From NCBI GenBank assembly GCA_005784505.1, contig VCAZ01000030.1, positions 871,501-935,500 of the forward strand: a DNA stretch of 64,000 nucleotides, read 5' to 3'. The DNA is from Bagarius yarrelli. Its lineage: Eukaryota > Chordata > Actinopteri > Siluriformes > Sisoridae. The notes under the pieces were generated by a model. The model saw only the letters and a list, made by a program, of their open reading frames with translations. It searched no databases and was not told the origin of the DNA. Shown one piece after another: positions 61,028-64,000 of the stretch; positions within the stretch are counted from its first letter, which is position 1; every line of letters begins with the position of its first letter. The position numbers were made by a program, and so were the translations under genes.

Positions 61028-63708
61028 ATGACAACAACTATTGACCTGACTCACGAAGGCACTGTTTTGGTGGCCATGGAGTCAACAGCGTATGATCCTC
61101 ACCACACTGTGTTACCAGAACTTTCTGGGCTTTCCTCCATCACGTCACAGGTAGTGTGGATGCCTCTAGCACTTTCTTTGCATGTAGTTGACCTGGTCTA
61201 ATGATCTTGTGTGGGATTTAACAGAATGAGTCAGTTGATGGATGTGAGCAGCAGCTTCGTGTTTTCCTCAGAGTTCGTCCTTTCAGTAAGGAGGAGCTCA
61301 GTAATGATGAGGACCAGGTTTGTGCCTGCTAGAAATTCCTGTGCTTTCCTTAATGTTTAAACCAGTCATTTTTAAATTGACTCTCATGGTCCTTTAGACA
61401 ATACACGTTTCTTCTGTTTTGTAGTGTTGTACGTATTCTGATACAGCAAAATAATTGACTGTCTGGAGGACCATGAGGGTTGGGCCTAGAACCAAGGGTG
61501 TAATAAGCATTATTTTTAATCGTATTTCCTCTTTTAGGGTTGTGTAGTGTTTGAAAGCGCAGAAACTGCTACACTTCATGCTCCTAAAGGCTCTGCCACC
61601 ATGAAGAGTAGTGAAAAAGGCATTGGACAACCAGTGCACAAGTTCAGCTTTACCAAGGTAGTACCTTCTATGTAAGAAATGCATATTTTTTTTTAACAAC
61701 CTGCTGTATGCAGCTTTATAAAATAGTGTTTGTTGTGTAGATTTTTGGGCCAGAGTCAACTCAAGCAGAGTTCTTCGATGGGACGATTAAATCTCAAGTG
61801 CAAGATTTTCTGCATGGCAAAAATGCACTGGTTTTCAGCTACGGTGTAACCAATGCTGGGAAGACGCACACCATACAAGGCATGGAGTACAGGACATTAA
61901 TGATGGTGACACTTATAATGGATATGTACCACATTTAATGAATACACCAATATTATTGTAAGCTCTGAAAGGCTTGATTTTATTTTTGTAATTTATTTTC
62001 TAAATGTAATCTTACAACAATAATTTAGTTTACATTGTATCTGATCTGTTACAATCCAGTATCTCACGCTATATAATGTGAAATGACTGTATAAAGGCCC
62101 CCCCCCCCCCAAAATATGTGTTTGTCTGTGTGTAACTCCTGGTATAACAAAAAGGAAACAACAAATTCTTAGAGCTGATAATGTGTCTGTTTGAGTACAG
62201 GCTCTTCAAAAGACCCTGGTATTTTGCCACGTGCCTTTGACACAGTGTTTAGACACATCAATGGACGGCTCTATGATCAGATGGACCTGAAGCCGTACCT
62301 CAACTCAGATGTGCAGAAACTAGACACTGATCAGCTCAGAATGGAACGATCTGCCAAGACTGCACTCTTCAGTATGCTGAAAGAGGTACAAACACAAACC
62401 TCGCATGGCTGTACACAATATTCAAATCTAAAATTGTGCACATGGTTTTTGCATGTAATGAGGATAAGCTCTTATTTGTGTCTGCAGGACTCTGAGTCCA
62501 CCAGAACCAGCAGGAGTCGAAACTCCTCCTCTTCCTCCTTTAACAGTCTCTCTTTCTCAGGAGTTTCTTATGACCAGACTGGTAATGCTGTAATATCACA
62601 AATGTTACTTTTTACAAAAAAACCCTAAAAATGTCCTTTTATGATGTTTCTTTTCCTGTGTCTCAGTGGACAGTGCAGAAGGAGCTGTTGATGATGTGCA
62701 GTGTGTCTACTCGCTGTGGGTTGCTTACTATGAGATCTATAATGAACAAGTGTATGACCTGCTGCAACCTGTGCTCTCTAACAGGACGAAGAAGCGTGTA
62801 GCGCTGCGCCTGTCTGAGGACAGTGCTGGAAATTCCTATGTTCGAGGTGAGCATGGTTTTGGTATGGTTTGTTGCCACTTTGAATATAACTTGCCAGCAA
62901 TTGATATGTTTAACCACAAAGGGGCAGTAGTTTAGTTTTTGTTTATTTATTTATTTATTTTATACGTCTTGTCTTTTTATTGGATTGGAAGCTTTTAGGT
63001 ATAAAATAGCAAACTAATTCTGGAATCATCTTGGTCCAAACAATTTTCTCTATTTGTATAATTTTAAAGCCACTGTCTTGCATGTTTGGTTTTAATATTG
63101 CTACTACACTAAACAGTTAAGTTGTAGCCATGCCAGTGTAGTTTCTCTGTATGTTGTAGAACTAAGGTGGATTAATATACAGAATGCAGAAGAGGCGTCT
63201 AAAATTCTGCGTGTCGGGAACAAGAATCGTAGTGCTGCTGCAACCAAAATGAACCAGTCTTCCAGCAGAAGGTAACAGTCTCTCTGAAATGTCACTCTCC
63301 TTTTTTTTTTAATTTGATTTGAGCGCCAAATTGCTGAAAATATTTTCTTAAACCCTTGGATTATTCCTGGATTAAATATAAATTTCTTGGTTTTCTTCTG
63401 TACCTAGTCATAGCATCTTCTCCATTAAGTTAATGCGCATTGATGGTGCTGATGTCCAGGGAATATCAGAGTAAGTTTTATTTTTTTTATTTATTCTTTT
63501 TTTAAGAATGTGTGTGGCTTTGGTATTAAGGGATTTTTTTTTTTTTTTGGTTATTTTTAGGCTTTCATCTATGTGACCTGGCTGGATCAGAACGATGCAA
63601 CAAAACAAAAACCTTTGGGGAACGTCTGAAAGAAGCTGGAAATATTAACAACTCCCTGCTGATTCTAGGAAAGTGCATTGCAGGACTCCGTAACAACCAA
63701 GGTGACAG
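61028..63708 (+). CDS. kif20a: kinesin-6 motor (KIF20A/MKLP2-type), 5' part; frame break in exon 10
   Basis: Plus-end-directed kinesin-6 used at the central spindle in cytokinesis. Exons seen: 61028-61150, 61225-61317, 61538-61657, 61741-61879, 62201-62385, 62488-62581, 62667-62846, 63160-63271, 63408-63470, 63561-63708, about 419 codons; the rest lies beyond the window. Motor motifs: RVFLRVRPF, P-loop SYGVTNAGKTHT, switch I NQSSSRSHSIFS, switch II CDLAGSERC, then GERLKEAGNINNSL. The blocks DQGCVVFESAET, IFGPESTQAEFF and TIQG favour KIF20A over KIF20B. Two oddities: exon 4 ends in a GC donor (CAAG|GCATGG), and exon 10 has one extra base (near 63568, CTTTCATCTATGTGACC) that puts a TGA just before the switch II block. 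Acceptor and donor choices tried do not remove the shift. Either a sequence error or a damaged gene. Confidence 0.85.
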
Positions 63709-63781
63709 GTATGGCTGTCCTGCTGGAGGGACTGGCTGTATAATCAGTAATTGTATAATGTTTGGATGATGATGATCAGTG

Positions 63782-63900
63782 GGGGAGTGGTAGTGCAGTG
63801 GTTATGGTGTTTGACACGTTTTGGAAGATTGATTCTTCCACAAGCTACCACTGCTGCCCCCTAGCAAGGCCCCTAAACCCCTAATTGCTCAGTTGTTTAA
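63782..63900 (+). mobile_element. tRNA-derived SINE (type A), 3'-truncated
   Basis: Head GAGTGGTAGTGCAGTGGTTA, a shortened box B region, and body CCTAGCAAGGCCCCTAAACC with CTAATTGCTCAGTTG. It lies in the kif20a intron after exon 10. Confidence 0.7.
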
Positions 63901-64000
63901 TTCAACTGAGCAGTTGTTGGTTACAGGCCTTGCCCAGCCGTAGCAGCTTGTTTGGTTCTGAGCCATGCAATGTGTTTTAGTAATGCAAATGATGATCAGT

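Noticed and set aside
61394..61759. 121-codon minus-strand frame
   Set aside because: It is antisense to kif20a exons 3-4 and their introns; no homology seen.

Overview
The window is nuclear DNA from a vertebrate, almost certainly a teleost fish. It holds intron-split genes with GT-AG junctions, long AT-rich intergenic DNA, many tRNA-derived SINEs, decayed Tc1/mariner and hAT-like DNA transposons, LINE tails and very long AT and CT microsatellites. The species cannot be fixed from sequence alone; the repeat style suggests an ostariophysan (catfish- or carp-like), which is an inference. Layout: 1-23.9 kb is gene-free and full of repeats. At 24.3-26.5 kb lies proenkephalin (penk, +). At 30.1-32.1 kb a TIR-flanked element carries a broken protein fragment. 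At 34.0-38.7 kb is sdr16c5 (+), six coding exons, with a frame-breaking 52-bp duplication in exon 1. At 40.4-45.2 kb is chchd7 (-). A head-to-head promoter at about 45.3-45.6 kb serves chchd7 and plag1 (+; non-coding first exon near 45.7 kb, two coding exons at 51.3-52.6 kb, a long 3' UTR to about 55.45 kb). At 57.1-58.9 kb is rps20 (+). From 61.0 kb to the end is the motor-domain part of a kif20a-type kinesin (+), which continues beyond the window. Gene order and relative orientation PENK-SDR16C5-CHCHD7-PLAG1-RPS20 match human 8q12. The intronless MOS gene that sits between PLAG1 and RPS20 in human is not seen, and rps20 is followed by a kif20a-type gene rather than LYN. The genes are not one pathway: they are a neuropeptide precursor, a retinol-dehydrogenase-type SDR, a mitochondrial twin-CX9C protein, a zinc-finger growth regulator, a ribosomal protein and a mitotic kinesin, held together by old synteny. 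Points most worth a second look: the penk precursor has six Met-enkephalins (four in unbroken tandem), no Leu-enkephalin and an out-of-frame relic of a last enkephalin just past the stop; reading-frame breaks in sdr16c5 exon 1 and kif20a exon 10 (each may be assembly error or real); the TIR element with a captured coding fragment; and the shared chchd7/plag1 promoter. All coordinates were read by eye; element edges are approximate.
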